From Halobellus limi (GTDB lineage: Archaea; Halobacteriota; Halobacteria; Halobacteriales; Haloferacaceae): a stretch of DNA of 64,000 bases. The stretch is from contig NZ_CP031311.1 in the NCBI RefSeq assembly GCF_004799685.1, forward strand, positions 2,659,355 through 2,723,354, in the 5' to 3' direction. Shown here in pieces: positions 53,715 through 62,157 of this stretch. The notes beneath the pieces were generated by a model. That model made no database searches, was not told the DNA's origin, and was given only the letters and a program-made list of their open reading frames with translations. Made by a program: the position numbers and the translations under genes. How positions within the stretch are numbered: the stretch's first letter is position 1; every line of letters starts with the position of its first letter.

Positions 53715-54473
53715 TCAGCCGATGTAGCGCAGGTCGTCGTCGGTCGGCATCCCCTGCTGTTGGCTCTGCATCTCCTGGATCTTCTCTGCGACCTCCTTCA
53801 TCTCCTCGGCGCGCTCCTCGAGGGAGTCGTAGCCGACCTCGAAGCCGACGACTTCCTCTAGGACCTCGAGGACGGCCTGCGCGCTGGAGGGATCGACGAG
53901 GTACCCGCTCGTCTCGCCCATCAGACACGCCGCGGGGAGGCCGCGGCGGCCGCCCAGTCCCAAGAGGAGGCCGCTGACGCCGACGATGCCGCCGGCGGGT
54001 TCGCCCTCGCGGAACTCCACGCCGGCGTCTTCGAGCGTCTCGATCTCCTCGGCGTCGGCGACCGCGCCGAGGACGTCGGGTTCCTCGACGAGTTCGCCCG
54101 TCGGGACGCCGCCGAGGGCGTACACCTCGCCGACGTCGTACGACTCGGCGACGTCGAGGAAGGTGTCGGTGATGTGGTAGTGCCCCGAGTGCGACTGCGC
54201 CTGGTGGTCGCCGGTCAACACGAGGAGGTCGCGCTCGCCGGCGTCGACGGCGTGGAACTCCGCGCACGCCAGCGAGGCGACGCCGTCGTCGTCGATGCCG
54301 ACCTGCGGCGGGAACTCGTCGGCGTACACGCGGGCGACGAGTTCGGAGTCGAACTCCTCGAGGAGGTGTTCGGCGGCCAACTTGCCGACGTGACCGACGC
54401 CGGGGAGTCCCTCGACCAGCGCCGGTTCGCGGAGCGTCGGCTCTGCGACCGTCTCGATCTCGATGTCGTCCAT
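53715..54473 (-). CDS. PAC2-family proteasome assembly chaperone-like protein
   Basis: A 252-residue protein of the PAC2/PbaB family. Blocks include ALVEGLPGVGHVGKLAAEHL near residue 18, VYADEFPPQVGID, LLVLTGDHQAQSHSGHYHIT near 85, YALGGVPTGELVEEPDVLGA and SGLLLGLGGRRGLPAACLMG near 170. The C-terminal helix ends MQSQQQGMPTDDDLRYIG, a hydrophobic-Tyr-x tail similar to those that dock on proteasome rings. It is the last gene of the conserved translation operon, five bases after nop10. Family relation strong, chaperone function inferred. Confidence 0.88.
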   Translation of the reverse strand: MDDIEIETVAEPTLREPALVEGLPGVGHVGKLAAEHLLEEFDSELVARVYADEFPPQVGIDDDGVASLACAEFHAVDAGERDLLVLTGDHQAQSHSGHYHITDTFLDVAESYDVGEVYALGGVPTGELVEEPDVLGAVADAEEIETLEDAGVEFREGEPAGGIVGVSGLLLGLGGRRGLPAACLMGETSGYLVDPSSAQAVLEVLEEVVGFEVGYDSLEERAEEMKEVAEKIQEMQSQQQGMPTDDDLRYIG

Positions 54474-54477
54474 ACCC

Positions 54478-54660
54478 TCACTCGCGGACCCGGCGTTTAA
54501 GAGCGCGTCGGTACTCGCCGTAGGCGTCCTTGGGGTCGAACGGGGCGGGCGCGGAGTTCTCGGTCTCGCCGCCGCACTCCGGGCAGGTCGACGACAGCGA
54601 GTACACCGGCCGCTCGTGGGCGTCGCGCCAGGCCGCACAGACTCGGATGTCGGATTTCAC
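54478..54660 (-). CDS. nop10: H/ACA ribonucleoprotein component Nop10
   Basis: A 60-residue Nop10, part of the pseudouridylation complex with Cbf5, L7Ae and Gar1. It begins (GTG) MKSDIRVCAAWRDAHERPVY and has C8, C26 and C29 as zinc-ligand candidates (one fewer than the classical four), then NSAPAPFDPKDAYGEYRRAL. The GTG at 54660 is chosen because it is the family start. It follows aIF2-alpha by 35 bases, a conserved archaeal order. Confidence 0.92.
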   Translation of the reverse strand: MKSDIRVCAAWRDAHERPVYSLSSTCPECGGETENSAPAPFDPKDAYGEYRRALKRRVRE

Positions 54661-54695
54661 GGTCGATTGAGTGGGTTCCGGAGCAGCGCCCGCCG

Positions 54696-55499
54696 TTACT
54701 CGTCGTCTTCGTGTCGTTCGCGGTGGTACTCGCCGGTGCCGCCGTCGGTCGCGATGGAGTCGCTGGCGCGGCCGGCGGCCGCCTCCAGCGCGTCCTCGGC
54801 GGTCTTGTAGTCGGGCGCGCGGACCTGGATCCGGTACTCGGGCGCACCGACGTAGGTGACCTCGAGTTCGATCTCCTCGGGCACGGAGTCGCCGTCGCCC
54901 TCGGCGGCCTGGAGGGCCTCCTTGATCCGGTCGACGCCGTCGCCGGTCGGACACCGGAGGTCGACGTAGCCCGTGACGTTCACGTACGGGACGGAGACGT
55001 TCTCTCGGGCCGTCTGGACGACCGCCTCGATCGCGTCGTCGTCGAGGTCGACGTCTTCGAGCGCGTCCGTGCCGTGGATGGCGGCCGCCTCGAAGCCGTC
55101 GTAGAGCGACTCGAACTCCGCGAGCAGCGCGTTCGCGACCTCACGGTAGCGCTCGTCCGTGAGGTCCTCGCCGAAGGCGACCTCCATCCAGTTGTCGGCC
55201 TTCTGCTCGTTCTTCCACTCCTGGATCTTGTCCTTGCGCTGGTGCTCGTTGACGTCCTTGATCGAGAGGTCGATCTGCTGGGAGCCCTCGTCGACGTCGA
55301 GCACCTTCGCCACGACGGTCTGTCCGACGTTGACGTGGTCGCGGACGTTCTTGATCCAGCCGCTCGCGACCTCGCTGATGTGACAGAGGCCGCGCTTGTT
55401 CTCGTACTCGTCGAGGTCGACGAAGACCCCGAAGTCCGTGATTTCGTCGACCTCGCCGACGACGAGCTCACCCGTCTCGGGCCAACCGCTGTACTTCAT
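54696..55499 (-). CDS. Translation initiation factor aIF2, alpha subunit
   Basis: A 267-residue aIF2-alpha. The N-terminal S1 domain, [20 protein letters not shown] to about residue 80, has the family's [20 protein letters not shown] loop, though the loop that is phosphorylated in eukaryotes is not evident. A helical domain (80-170) and the C-terminal alpha/beta domain ([20 protein letters not shown]) follow. With beta and gamma it carries initiator tRNA to the ribosome. The conserved operon of L44e, S27e, aIF2-alpha, Nop10 and PAC2 is complete here. ATG at 55499. Confidence 0.94.
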   Translation of the reverse strand: MKYSGWPETGELVVGEVDEITDFGVFVDLDEYENKRGLCHISEVASGWIKNVRDHVNVGQTVVAKVLDVDEGSQQIDLSIKDVNEHQRKDKIQEWKNEQKADNWMEVAFGEDLTDERYREVANALLAEFESLYDGFEAAAIHGTDALEDVDLDDDAIEAVVQTARENVSVPYVNVTGYVDLRCPTGDGVDRIKEALQAAEGDGDSVPEEIELEVTYVGAPEYRIQVRAPDYKTAEDALEAAAGRASDSIATDGGTGEYHRERHEDDE

Positions 55500-55523
55500 A
55501 TATTGGAACCTCCGAAGGGAGAC

Positions 55524-55709
55524 TTACGCCTCGACCGAGCGTCGTTCGACCGTTTCGACGACCTCGCCGTGGATCTCGGCGTCGCCGCCGGTCGGCGTCG
55601 CGAGCGTCGTTCCGCAAACGGCGCAGTTGACGGTCGTCGAGGCCTTGCCGAAGACGACCTGTTCGTTGTCGCAGTCCGGACACTGAACGCGGTAGAAGTT
55701 TCCTGCCAT
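55524..55709 (-). CDS. Small-subunit ribosomal protein S27e
   Basis: A 61-residue ribosomal protein with a four-cysteine zinc ribbon: VQCPDCDNEQVVFGKASTTV then NCAVCGTTLATPTGG. The C-terminal tail is acidic. Start MAGNFYRVQ at 55709. It is two bases from L44e and 24 bases before aIF2-alpha. Confidence 0.95.
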   Translation of the reverse strand: MAGNFYRVQCPDCDNEQVVFGKASTTVNCAVCGTTLATPTGGDAEIHGEVVETVERRSVEA

Positions 55710-55711
55710 CG

Positions 55712-55993
55712 TTACTCCTGGAACGTGAGACGCCCGGCGCGCCATCCCTCTCGCATGTGAGCCTTGCCGCAGTCCGAGCAGATGTACTTCAGGTGCGTCT
55801 TCTTCGTGGGCTTGTCGCCACCGGGCACCTTCGAGAACTTGCCGGCGTTCCCGATGACCGCCTTGCCGCGGCGGGTCTGTCGCGCGTTCCACTTCATTCC
55901 CGTGGAGCGTCCCGTTCGGACCTTCTCGACCTCGTGCTCGTGGTGCCCGTCGCAGTTCGGGCAGTACGTGTTGAATCGGCGTGGCATTTCCAT
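55712..55993 (-). CDS. Large-subunit ribosomal protein L44e
   Basis: A 93-residue L44e with a zinc ribbon from [16 protein letters not shown] and [20 protein letters not shown] and the basic middle [17 protein letters not shown]. It contacts the E site of the large subunit. I start at ATG 55993 ([11 protein letters not shown]); a second ATG at 55987 is possible. First gene of the operon. Upstream, 55994-56185 holds only a divergent promoter zone. Confidence 0.95.
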   Translation of the reverse strand: MEMPRRFNTYCPNCDGHHEHEVEKVRTGRSTGMKWNARQTRRGKAVIGNAGKFSKVPGGDKPTKKTHLKYICSDCGKAHMREGWRAGRLTFQE

Positions 55994-56185
55994 AGATATC
56001 GACCTTGGGCCCAATTCGACATCGTCAGTTAAAACCCGTTTGGTTCGGACCGACGCCGGTAGGAGCGCACAGCGAGCGGAAGCGGCAGCGGTCCGTGCGA
56101 GGAGAGACGCGGGGACGCCGACCCCGGCCGTCTCCGACGACCCGTCTCCGAAGCGATTAAGCCCCGACTGAGCCAACGACGACGC

Positions 56186-56443
56186 ATGAAGAAGGTCATC
56201 ATCCGCGGAGACCCCGACATCGGTCGCGGCGCGACCATCGAAGTCGACGGCGAGGAGGTCGTCTGCTTCTCGATCGACCGCCAGAGCGACTACCACGGCG
56301 CGGACCGCCCGCAGCTGTGGTGCACCGTCGGCACCGAGGACGAGCGCGAAACGTTCGAGAAGCGGCAGTTCGTCCCGCACTTCCTGGACGTCGTCGCCGT
56401 CGACGCCGAGGCCGTGACGGTCGTCGAAGAGCGCGGCGCGTAA
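56186..56443 (+). CDS. Conserved haloarchaeal protein of the HAH_0734 family
   Basis: An 85-residue protein whose sequence pattern I recognise from haloarchaea: [37 protein letters not shown] and [20 protein letters not shown]. The family has no assigned function. The only cysteines are in VVCFSID and LWCTVG. It lies between the ribosomal operon (divergent) and the large membrane protein (convergent). Small, acidic, cytoplasmic. Confidence 0.82.
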   Translation: MKKVIIRGDPDIGRGATIEVDGEEVVCFSIDRQSDYHGADRPQLWCTVGTEDERETFEKRQFVPHFLDVVAVDAEAVTVVEERGA

Positions 56444-56508
56444 CTCTCGCCGACGTCCCGGCCCTTCTCACGCGACGAGCGGTCGATCACCGGGCGGTCC
56501 TCCCCGGG

Positions 56509-59031
56509 TCAGCCGTCGTCGAGCGCCGCGAGGTCGACCGCGTAGACCGTCACGTCGCCCGATCGGTGCGCGACGTCGATCGCGTCGCTCCCGAACGAGA
56601 CCGAGCCGTAGCGGGCGCGCTCGCCCGGCCCGACCCAGATGTACTCGACCTCGTACTGCCGGAGCAGCCGTACGCGCTCGGATTCGTTGCCGGTGTACAT
56701 CGCGTCGACGTCGCGGACGCGCTCCCGGTACGCCGCCCGGCCTCGGTAGCCGACCTCGTGTCGCCACCCGGCGACCGTCGGGACGCCGGTGAGACTCGAC
56801 GCGGGGTTGGCGTGCCAGCTGTACATCACGCTCGGCCGTCCGTCCGTCCCGCCCGCATAACGCGCGGTTCCGGGCGCTTCGAGCATCGTCGGCTGCCCGT
56901 CCCGCGCGTCGACCCAGTCGATCGCCGCCGCGTACTCCGGGTGGTCGGTCTCGACGAACCGCGTCGCGTCGAGCGTCGGCTCGCCCGCCGACGCGCGGTC
57001 GAAGTGGGCCCCGAGCGCGAGGACGCCGTAGACGCTCGTCGACGCCACCAGCGCGATCACGAGCGCGACGGCCGCGACGCGGTGCCACGGGACGCCGCGA
57101 ATCAGTCGGGCGATTCGAGCGCCGGCCCCGTTCGATCCGCCGGCGTCGGGGGGCGCTTCCGAGGGGGAGGCCGACGCCGCCTCGGACTGGGAAGCCGTCG
57201 TCGACCGCGAGAGGAGCGACGAGAGCGCGACGCCCATCGCCGTCCCCCAGAACACCCACACCTGCGAGTAGGTCTTGAACACGGTGTTCATACGACCGGG
57301 ACCGGCCTGCTCGTTCACGTACACCAGTTCGACGATGGTGGCCAGTCCGGCCCCGGCGACGACGAGGACGGCGCCGTAGCCGACCGACTCCGAGGCGCGG
57401 AGGCCCACCCACGCGAGGACGAGAAGCGGCACCGACACCGCGAGCGCGGCGAAGCCGATCTGCGTTCCGACGACGACGGCCGCGGCGAGCGCGCCGAGGA
57501 GGAACCACGGCCGCTCGATCCGGGTCTCGGCGCAGAGCCACGCGCCGAGGCCGACGACGAACGCGCCGTGGACGAGAAGCAGCGCGCCGAGACCGCTGCG
57601 CATCCCCGGGCCGAGGAGTTCGATCGACCGCTCGCCGCCGCCCGTCGCCGCGCCGAGGAGGAACGGCGACGCGAGACCGGCCGCGAGGACGGCGGCGAGA
57701 GCGGCGGCGAGCAGGGCCGCCGCGATCCGCCCGAGCTCGCGCGTCGCGGCCGACGTCGGCGACGAACCGGCCGGGACACCGCCGTCGCCGGAACCGTTCG
57801 TCGGCGCTCGGAATCCCCCGAGTCGCCGGAGTCGCCCGAATCGCCGAAGCCGACTCTGCCCGGGCAGCAGCGTCCAGGGGTCGGCGGGCGCGAACAGCGC
57901 CGCCAGCCACCCGAGCGCGAGCACGCTCGGGAAGCTCCACGTGCTCTGGACGGCCTGCCAGGCCCCCAGAATCGGGAAGACGACGAACAGGAGGACGCGT
58001 CGCCGTCGCAGTTCCGATTCGGGAGTCCGGTAGTACGCGTACCCGACCGCCGCGGCCAGCAGCAGCGCCGGCGTGCCCATCATGTGCGCGTGGAGGTCGC
58101 CGTTGAGCCACGCGAACAGCGGGAACTCGTTGATCGTCCCTGGGATGACCCGCGAGGCGCTCCAGTAGCTGAACGAGTCCGCGCCCGCGAGGATCCGCTC
58201 GACGGTGTAATCGGTCCGCCCGGCGACGAGTTCGGCGGCCCTGCGCCCGAGCGACCCGGGGAGCGACAGGAGCGCGAACCGGCCCGCAGTGACGAGGTTG
58301 CTCGCGAGACCGACGAAGAAGACGGCGAGCGCGCCGGCGATACGCCGGCGGGACTTCGGGTCCGAGAGGCGACCGCCGGCGGTGGCGACCGACCGAGCGC
58401 GGTCGGCGCTCACTGCACCCGCCAGCTCGAAGGCCGCAGTGACCAGAGCGGCGTAGAACCCGGCGAGTGCGAGGTTGTAGGCGAACGCGGGGGGCGTGGC
58501 CGTCAGCCACGCCAGCAGCGTCGCGGTCAGGTGGCCGCCGTAGTAGTACTTCACCGGCTCGTTCGCGAACCAGAAGTCCTCCGGCGGGAGGACCGTCGAC
58601 CGTTCGAGCGTCTTCAGGAGCCCGAAGTCGAGGAACTTCTCGCCGCCGACGGGGTAGACGGCCGGGTCGAACGCGCGCACGGCGACGACGAACGCGAACC
58701 CGAGGAGGAAGACCGCCGCGGCGTCGGTGGCGGCGTCGCGGTCGACGTCGACCGCGAGGCGGACTTGCCCGCGGCGAAGCGCGGCGAGGTCGAGGCCGGC
58801 GAGGGCGCTGGCGAGCAGGAGCGTCGCGACGCCCGCGGCGAGCGCGATCGGTCCCCAGGTCACCTGGCCGACCCAGTAGGCGGGGACGCTGAGGACGACG
58901 AGCGACGCGGGCACGGCGAGTCCCGCTCCCCGTCCCGTGCTCCGCGGGAGAAGCCGGGCGACGAGCGGGAGACCGAGCGCGAAGAGCGCGAGATAGAGGA
59001 CCAGCCAGCGGGCGACGAGGGCGTACTCCAT
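56509..59031 (-). CDS. Large DUF2298-family membrane protein (putative glycosyltransferase-like)
   Basis: An 840-residue polytopic protein with about 14-18 hydrophobic segments, beginning MEYALVARWLVLYLALFALG. The signature WFANEPVKYYYGGHLTATLL near residue 155 and FPLFAWLNGDLHAHMMGTPA near 310 mark the DUF2298 family (also called the YYY membrane protein). The last 160 residues are hydrophilic (ATRFVETDHPEYAAAIDWVD, and TVYAVDLAALDDG) and may be extracellular. DUF2298 proteins are thought to be glycosyltransferase-like or polymer-synthesis proteins of the cell surface. Adjacent GT2 and GtrA genes (divergent) support a surface carbohydrate role. Not biochemically settled. Confidence 0.85.
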   Translation of the reverse strand: MEYALVARWLVLYLALFALGLPLVARLLPRSTGRGAGLAVPASLVVLSVPAYWVGQVTWGPIALAAGVATLLLASALAGLDLAALRRGQVRLAVDVDRDAATDAAAVFLLGFAFVVAVRAFDPAVYPVGGEKFLDFGLLKTLERSTVLPPEDFWFANEPVKYYYGGHLTATLLAWLTATPPAFAYNLALAGFYAALVTAAFELAGAVSADRARSVATAGGRLSDPKSRRRIAGALAVFFVGLASNLVTAGRFALLSLPGSLGRRAAELVAGRTDYTVERILAGADSFSYWSASRVIPGTINEFPLFAWLNGDLHAHMMGTPALLLAAAVGYAYYRTPESELRRRRVLLFVVFPILGAWQAVQSTWSFPSVLALGWLAALFAPADPWTLLPGQSRLRRFGRLRRLGGFRAPTNGSGDGGVPAGSSPTSAATRELGRIAAALLAAALAAVLAAGLASPFLLGAATGGGERSIELLGPGMRSGLGALLLVHGAFVVGLGAWLCAETRIERPWFLLGALAAAVVVGTQIGFAALAVSVPLLVLAWVGLRASESVGYGAVLVVAGAGLATIVELVYVNEQAGPGRMNTVFKTYSQVWVFWGTAMGVALSSLLSRSTTASQSEAASASPSEAPPDAGGSNGAGARIARLIRGVPWHRVAAVALVIALVASTSVYGVLALGAHFDRASAGEPTLDATRFVETDHPEYAAAIDWVDARDGQPTMLEAPGTARYAGGTDGRPSVMYSWHANPASSLTGVPTVAGWRHEVGYRGRAAYRERVRDVDAMYTGNESERVRLLRQYEVEYIWVGPGERARYGSVSFGSDAIDVAHRSGDVTVYAVDLAALDDG

Positions 59032-59163
59032 TCTCCGTATCGCAGGGACCGAGACGGCGGGACATACGCTTTGTGATGCGGCGGCCGGCGAGCGTGCCAC
59101 AGAGCACACCCCCTCGGACCCGTAGCGGTTCGTTTTTTACCCAGAAGCGGATATCCTCCCCTG

Positions 59164-59976
59164 ATGAACCGCTCCGTCGGGATCGTCGTCCCCGCCTACC
59201 GGCCCGACCCCGAACGTCTCGGCGGCTACCTCCACGCCCTCGACGAGCACCTCGACCCCGCCGTCCTCCGCGTCGAGGTCGACGCCCCCAGGTCGGACCT
59301 GCGCGAGCGGCTGGGAGCCCTTCCCGACTGCGTCGAGTTCTCGACCGCCGACGCCCGGCGCGGGAAGGGCGCGGCGATCACCGCCGGGTTCGAGGCGCTC
59401 TCCGACGCCGTCGACGTGCTGGCCTTTGCCGACGCCGACGGCAGCACCCCGGCCGACTCCTTCGCGGCCGTCGTCGACGCCGTCGCCTCGGGCGAGTTCG
59501 ACCTCGCGACCGGATCGCGCCGTCACCCCGACGCCGACGTCGCCTCGCATCAGACCTTCGCGCGGCGCCGCCTCGGCGACGGGTTCGCCTGGCTCGCGCG
59601 GCGGTTTCTGGACGTCCAGCTCTACGATTACCAGTGCGGCGCGAAGGCGCTCACCGCCGAGACGTGGCGATCGGTCCGCGCACACCTCTACGAGCCGGGG
59701 TTCGCCTGGGACATCGAACTGCTCTCGGTCGCCGGCGCGCTGGACTGTCGGATCGGGGAGGTCCCCGTCCGCTGGGAGGACCGCCCCGAGTCGACCGTCT
59801 CGACCGTCGGGACGACGCTGCGCCTCGCCCGCGCGCTGGTGACGTCGCGGCACCGCGCCCGGTTGCTGCGCGAGGACCGCGTCCACGAACTGCTCGACGC
59901 CCGGAGAGCGAACGAACCGTCGCTCGTCGACCGCCTCGCCGCGGCGGAGGCGGCAGAGCCCGCCGAGGCGGACTGA
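59164..59976 (+). CDS. Glycosyltransferase family 2 protein
   Basis: A 270-residue GT2 enzyme. It begins MNRSVGIVVPAYRPDPERLG, with the nucleotide-sugar motif VLAFADADGSTPADSF near residue 84 giving the metal-binding DxD. LATGSRRHPDADVASH follows. The C-terminal part lacks transmembrane helices. Dolichyl-phosphate sugar synthases of the AglJ or DPG type look similar, so transfer of a sugar to dolichyl phosphate is a reasonable expectation. It abuts the GtrA gene with no gap (stop and ATG adjacent), suggesting they work together to flip or transfer a lipid-linked sugar. Confidence 0.85.
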   Translation: MNRSVGIVVPAYRPDPERLGGYLHALDEHLDPAVLRVEVDAPRSDLRERLGALPDCVEFSTADARRGKGAAITAGFEALSDAVDVLAFADADGSTPADSFAAVVDAVASGEFDLATGSRRHPDADVASHQTFARRRLGDGFAWLARRFLDVQLYDYQCGAKALTAETWRSVRAHLYEPGFAWDIELLSVAGALDCRIGEVPVRWEDRPESTVSTVGTTLRLARALVTSRHRARLLREDRVHELLDARRANEPSLVDRLAAAEAAEPAEAD

Positions 59977-60426
59977 ATGGTCCGCGAGACGGTCGACGCG
60001 CTCGTCTCGGGCGTCCGCTTCGGGAAGTTCGTCTCCGTCGGCGCGATCGGCGCCGTCTTCGACGTCACCACGACCACGGCGCTCATCGTCGGCTTCGGCG
60101 TGCTCGGCGAGTACGCGAAGCTCGTCGGCGCGGAGGTCGCCATCGTCGTGATGTTCGCGATCAACGAGCGCTGGACGTTCTCCGAACTCGGCGCGCCCGG
60201 GGCGCTCCCGACGCTGAAGCGCTTCCTGCGCTCGAACCTCGTGCGCAGCGGCGGCCTCGCCGTCCAGTTCCTGATCGTCCGCGCGCTCAGGCAACTCGAT
60301 GTTTCGGTTCCGGTGTTCGGCTTCGACCTCTGGCAGTTGATCCCGATCCCGATCGCGATCGGCGCGTCGATGTTCCTGAACTACGTCGCCGAGAGCCTCA
60401 TCACCTGGCGCGTGACGCGGTCGTAG
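59977..60426 (+). CDS. GtrA-family membrane protein
   Basis: A 149-residue protein with four hydrophobic helices, typical of GtrA: VRFGKFVSVGAIGAVFDVTT near residue 13 and MFLNYVAESLITWRVTRS at the C-terminus, where the N/F positions are family-typical. GtrA proteins are proposed to translocate polyprenyl-linked sugars. It starts immediately after the glycosyltransferase stop. The gene ends 92 bases before the initiator tRNA. Confidence 0.9.
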   Translation: MVRETVDALVSGVRFGKFVSVGAIGAVFDVTTTTALIVGFGVLGEYAKLVGAEVAIVVMFAINERWTFSELGAPGALPTLKRFLRSNLVRSGGLAVQFLIVRALRQLDVSVPVFGFDLWQLIPIPIAIGASMFLNYVAESLITWRVTRS

Positions 60427-60518
60427 GGGCGGGAGCGAGCCCCGTGCTACTTCGGGTGAAATTGCCACACTGCGGGCGAAACACAACCCTTAACCGTAAC
60501 CCACGGCTTCGTTTCAGT

Positions 60519-60593
60519 AGCGGGATGGGATAGCCAGGAGATTCCGCCGGGCTCATAACCCGGAGACCGGTAGTTCAAATCTACCTCCCGCTA
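60519..60593 (+). tRNA. Initiator tRNA-Met (anticodon CAT)
   Basis: A 75-nt tRNA with AGCGGGA pairing with TCCCGCT and discriminator A. The anticodon stem-loop reads CCGGG-CTCATAA-CCCGG, with three G:C pairs next to the loop, a hallmark of initiator tRNA. T-arm GTAGTTCAAATCTAC is intact. No intron or encoded CCA. The last 21 bases plus ten bases of trailer recur at 60700-60730. Confidence 0.93.
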
Positions 60594-60670
60594 CTTCTCC
60601 TGAACTTCGACCTCCAAACGCTGGGTCTCCCCTCAGCACCCCATCGAGTTCAGAATCACAGCGACGAGTG

Positions 60671-60730
60671 AATTTGAACCGAGGAGCGAAGCGACCGTGG
60701 TTCAAATCTATCTCCCGCTATTTCTCCTGA
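60671..60730 (+). repeat. Inverted T-arm unit and duplicated 3' end of the initiator tRNA
   Basis: AATTTGAACC (60671-60680), then a GC-rich core, then the copy GTTCAAATCTATCTCCCGCT (60700-60719) and trailer to 60730. The copy matches 60573-60603 at 29 of 31 bases. The first motif is the T-arm in inverse, so the unit can form a hairpin with the copy. The rest of the region 60594-60775 shows no gene. Confidence 0.8.
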
Positions 60731-60775
60731 CCCTCGACATCGAGAGCGGTCTCTCCGCCGGCACGGCTGACCCGC

Positions 60776-61186
60776 TCAAAAGTCGATTCGCCCGCCAGAA
60801 GAGAGGTCCCGCTCCTCGGAGAGCCCCGGTTCGGCTGCGTCCCACTCGTCGCCAGTGAGATAGACGGCACCGTCGTCGACGGTCACCTCGAAGGTGTCGA
60901 GGACGGCCCCCTCGCAGGGGCCGAAGTCGCAGTGGCCGCTGGACTTCTCGAACGTCGCGCCGTGTTTCTGACAGACGATCTCGCCGTTCCTGACGAGCGC
61001 GCTCGACCCCTTGTCGAGGCGGACATCCCGCCAGTGCGGGCAGTAGTTCGTGAACGCGACGACGGTGCCGTCGTCGAGGCGGGTGAGGAGCCCCTCGGTC
61101 TTCTCGAAGCCGTCCTTCGCGGTGAAGACGACCGTCTCCCCGGCGGTGACCTCCTCGGCCGCGACGATGCGGCGGTCCTCGTCCAT
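60776..61186 (-). CDS. Rieske-type [2Fe-2S] protein
   Basis: A single-domain Rieske protein of 136 residues. The cluster ligands are C49 and H51 in NYCPHWRDV, and C72 and H75 in IVCQKHGATF. There is no membrane helix or twin-arginine signal, so it is a soluble ferredoxin-like electron carrier rather than a bc1 component. It could serve an oxygenase, but none is adjacent. The start at ATG 61186 (MDEDRRIVAAE) is clear; an upstream start would be non-conserved. The gene lies beside the class IV aminotransferase, same strand, about 50 bases apart. Confidence 0.9.
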   Translation of the reverse strand: MDEDRRIVAAEEVTAGETVVFTAKDGFEKTEGLLTRLDDGTVVAFTNYCPHWRDVRLDKGSSALVRNGEIVCQKHGATFEKSSGHCDFGPCEGAVLDTFEVTVDDGAVYLTGDEWDAAEPGLSEERDLSSGGRIDF

Positions 61187-61236
61187 AGCGCGGGTTTGCG
61201 GTAGAGTAATTCAAGCGTGACGGTTTCGCGTGGCGG

Positions 61237-62130
61237 TCAGTTCGATCCGTCCCCGCCGTAGTGTGCCGCCTCGACGCGTTCGTCGTAGAGCCGCCGGAAG
61301 AGGGTCGTCACCGGGCCGCCCCCGACGTCGATGCCGTCGACAGTCCCGACCGGTCTGATCTCCCAGGTAGAGTTCGTCACGAACGCCTCCGTCGCCTCGC
61401 GGAGGTCGTCGGTGGTGAAGGCGCCCTCCCGGACCGGAATCCCCTCTTCGGCGGCGATGTCGAGCACCTCCGCGCGGGTGATCCCCGGGAGGACGGGGCC
61501 GTCGAGACTCGGCGTGCGGAGCGCCTCGTCGTCGACGAAGAAGAGGTTGCTCGTCGCGCCCTCGGCGAGGTGACCCTCGCCGTCGAGCATCACCGCCTCG
61601 TCGGCGTCGGAGACGCGGAGTTCCAGCCGCGCGAGGATGCCGTTCAGGTAGTTGTGCGTCTTCGCCCGCGAGGGGAGCGCCGCGTCGGGAATCCGCCGCG
61701 TCTTCACCGTCTGGAGCGCGGCGGGCCCGTCCCAGATCGGGTCGCTGCCGACGCCGCCGCGCGGGAGCGGTTTCACCTGCACGACGACCGTCGGGTCGAC
61801 GTCCGGACTCGGCGTCAGTTTCCCCGGCTGGACGCCGCGGGTCACGGAGAGTTTCACGTACGCGTCGTCGAGGTCGTTCGCTTCGAGCGTCTCGTCGACG
61901 CGCCGTTTCAGCCCGTCGGCCGAAAGGCCGTGATCGAGCGAGATCGCCGCCGCCGAGCCGGCGAGGCGGTCGGCGTGGGCGTCCCAGCGGAACACGTCGC
62001 CGCCGTAGGCTCGCAGCGTCTCGAACACGGCGTCGCCGTACATAAACCCCCGATCGCGGACGCTCACGGTCGCCGAATCGGCGGAGACGAGGTCGCCGTC
62101 GACGTGGTAGGTGAGGTCGCTCACCGGCAC
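61237..62130 (-). CDS. Class IV PLP-dependent aminotransferase or aminodeoxychorismate lyase
   Basis: A fold-type IV PLP enzyme of 297 residues. It shows SVRDRGFMYGDAVFETLRAY near 23-42, PSRAKTHNYLNGILAR near 153-168 with catalytic K157, and EGATSNLFFVDD near 190. These are common to branched-chain aminotransferases, D-amino-acid aminotransferases and PabC lyase. In haloarchaea the gene is often linked to pabA and pabB for p-aminobenzoate synthesis, but neither is next to it here, so the substrate remains open. The start is a GTG at 62130 (second choice 62124). It ends in a Gly/Asp-rich tail. Confidence 0.85.
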   Translation of the reverse strand: MPVSDLTYHVDGDLVSADSATVSVRDRGFMYGDAVFETLRAYGGDVFRWDAHADRLAGSAAAISLDHGLSADGLKRRVDETLEANDLDDAYVKLSVTRGVQPGKLTPSPDVDPTVVVQVKPLPRGGVGSDPIWDGPAALQTVKTRRIPDAALPSRAKTHNYLNGILARLELRVSDADEAVMLDGEGHLAEGATSNLFFVDDEALRTPSLDGPVLPGITRAEVLDIAAEEGIPVREGAFTTDDLREATEAFVTNSTWEIRPVGTVDGIDVGGGPVTTLFRRLYDERVEAAHYGGDGSN

Positions 62131-62157
62131 CGAGCCCCCCGGATCGGAACCGTCCGG

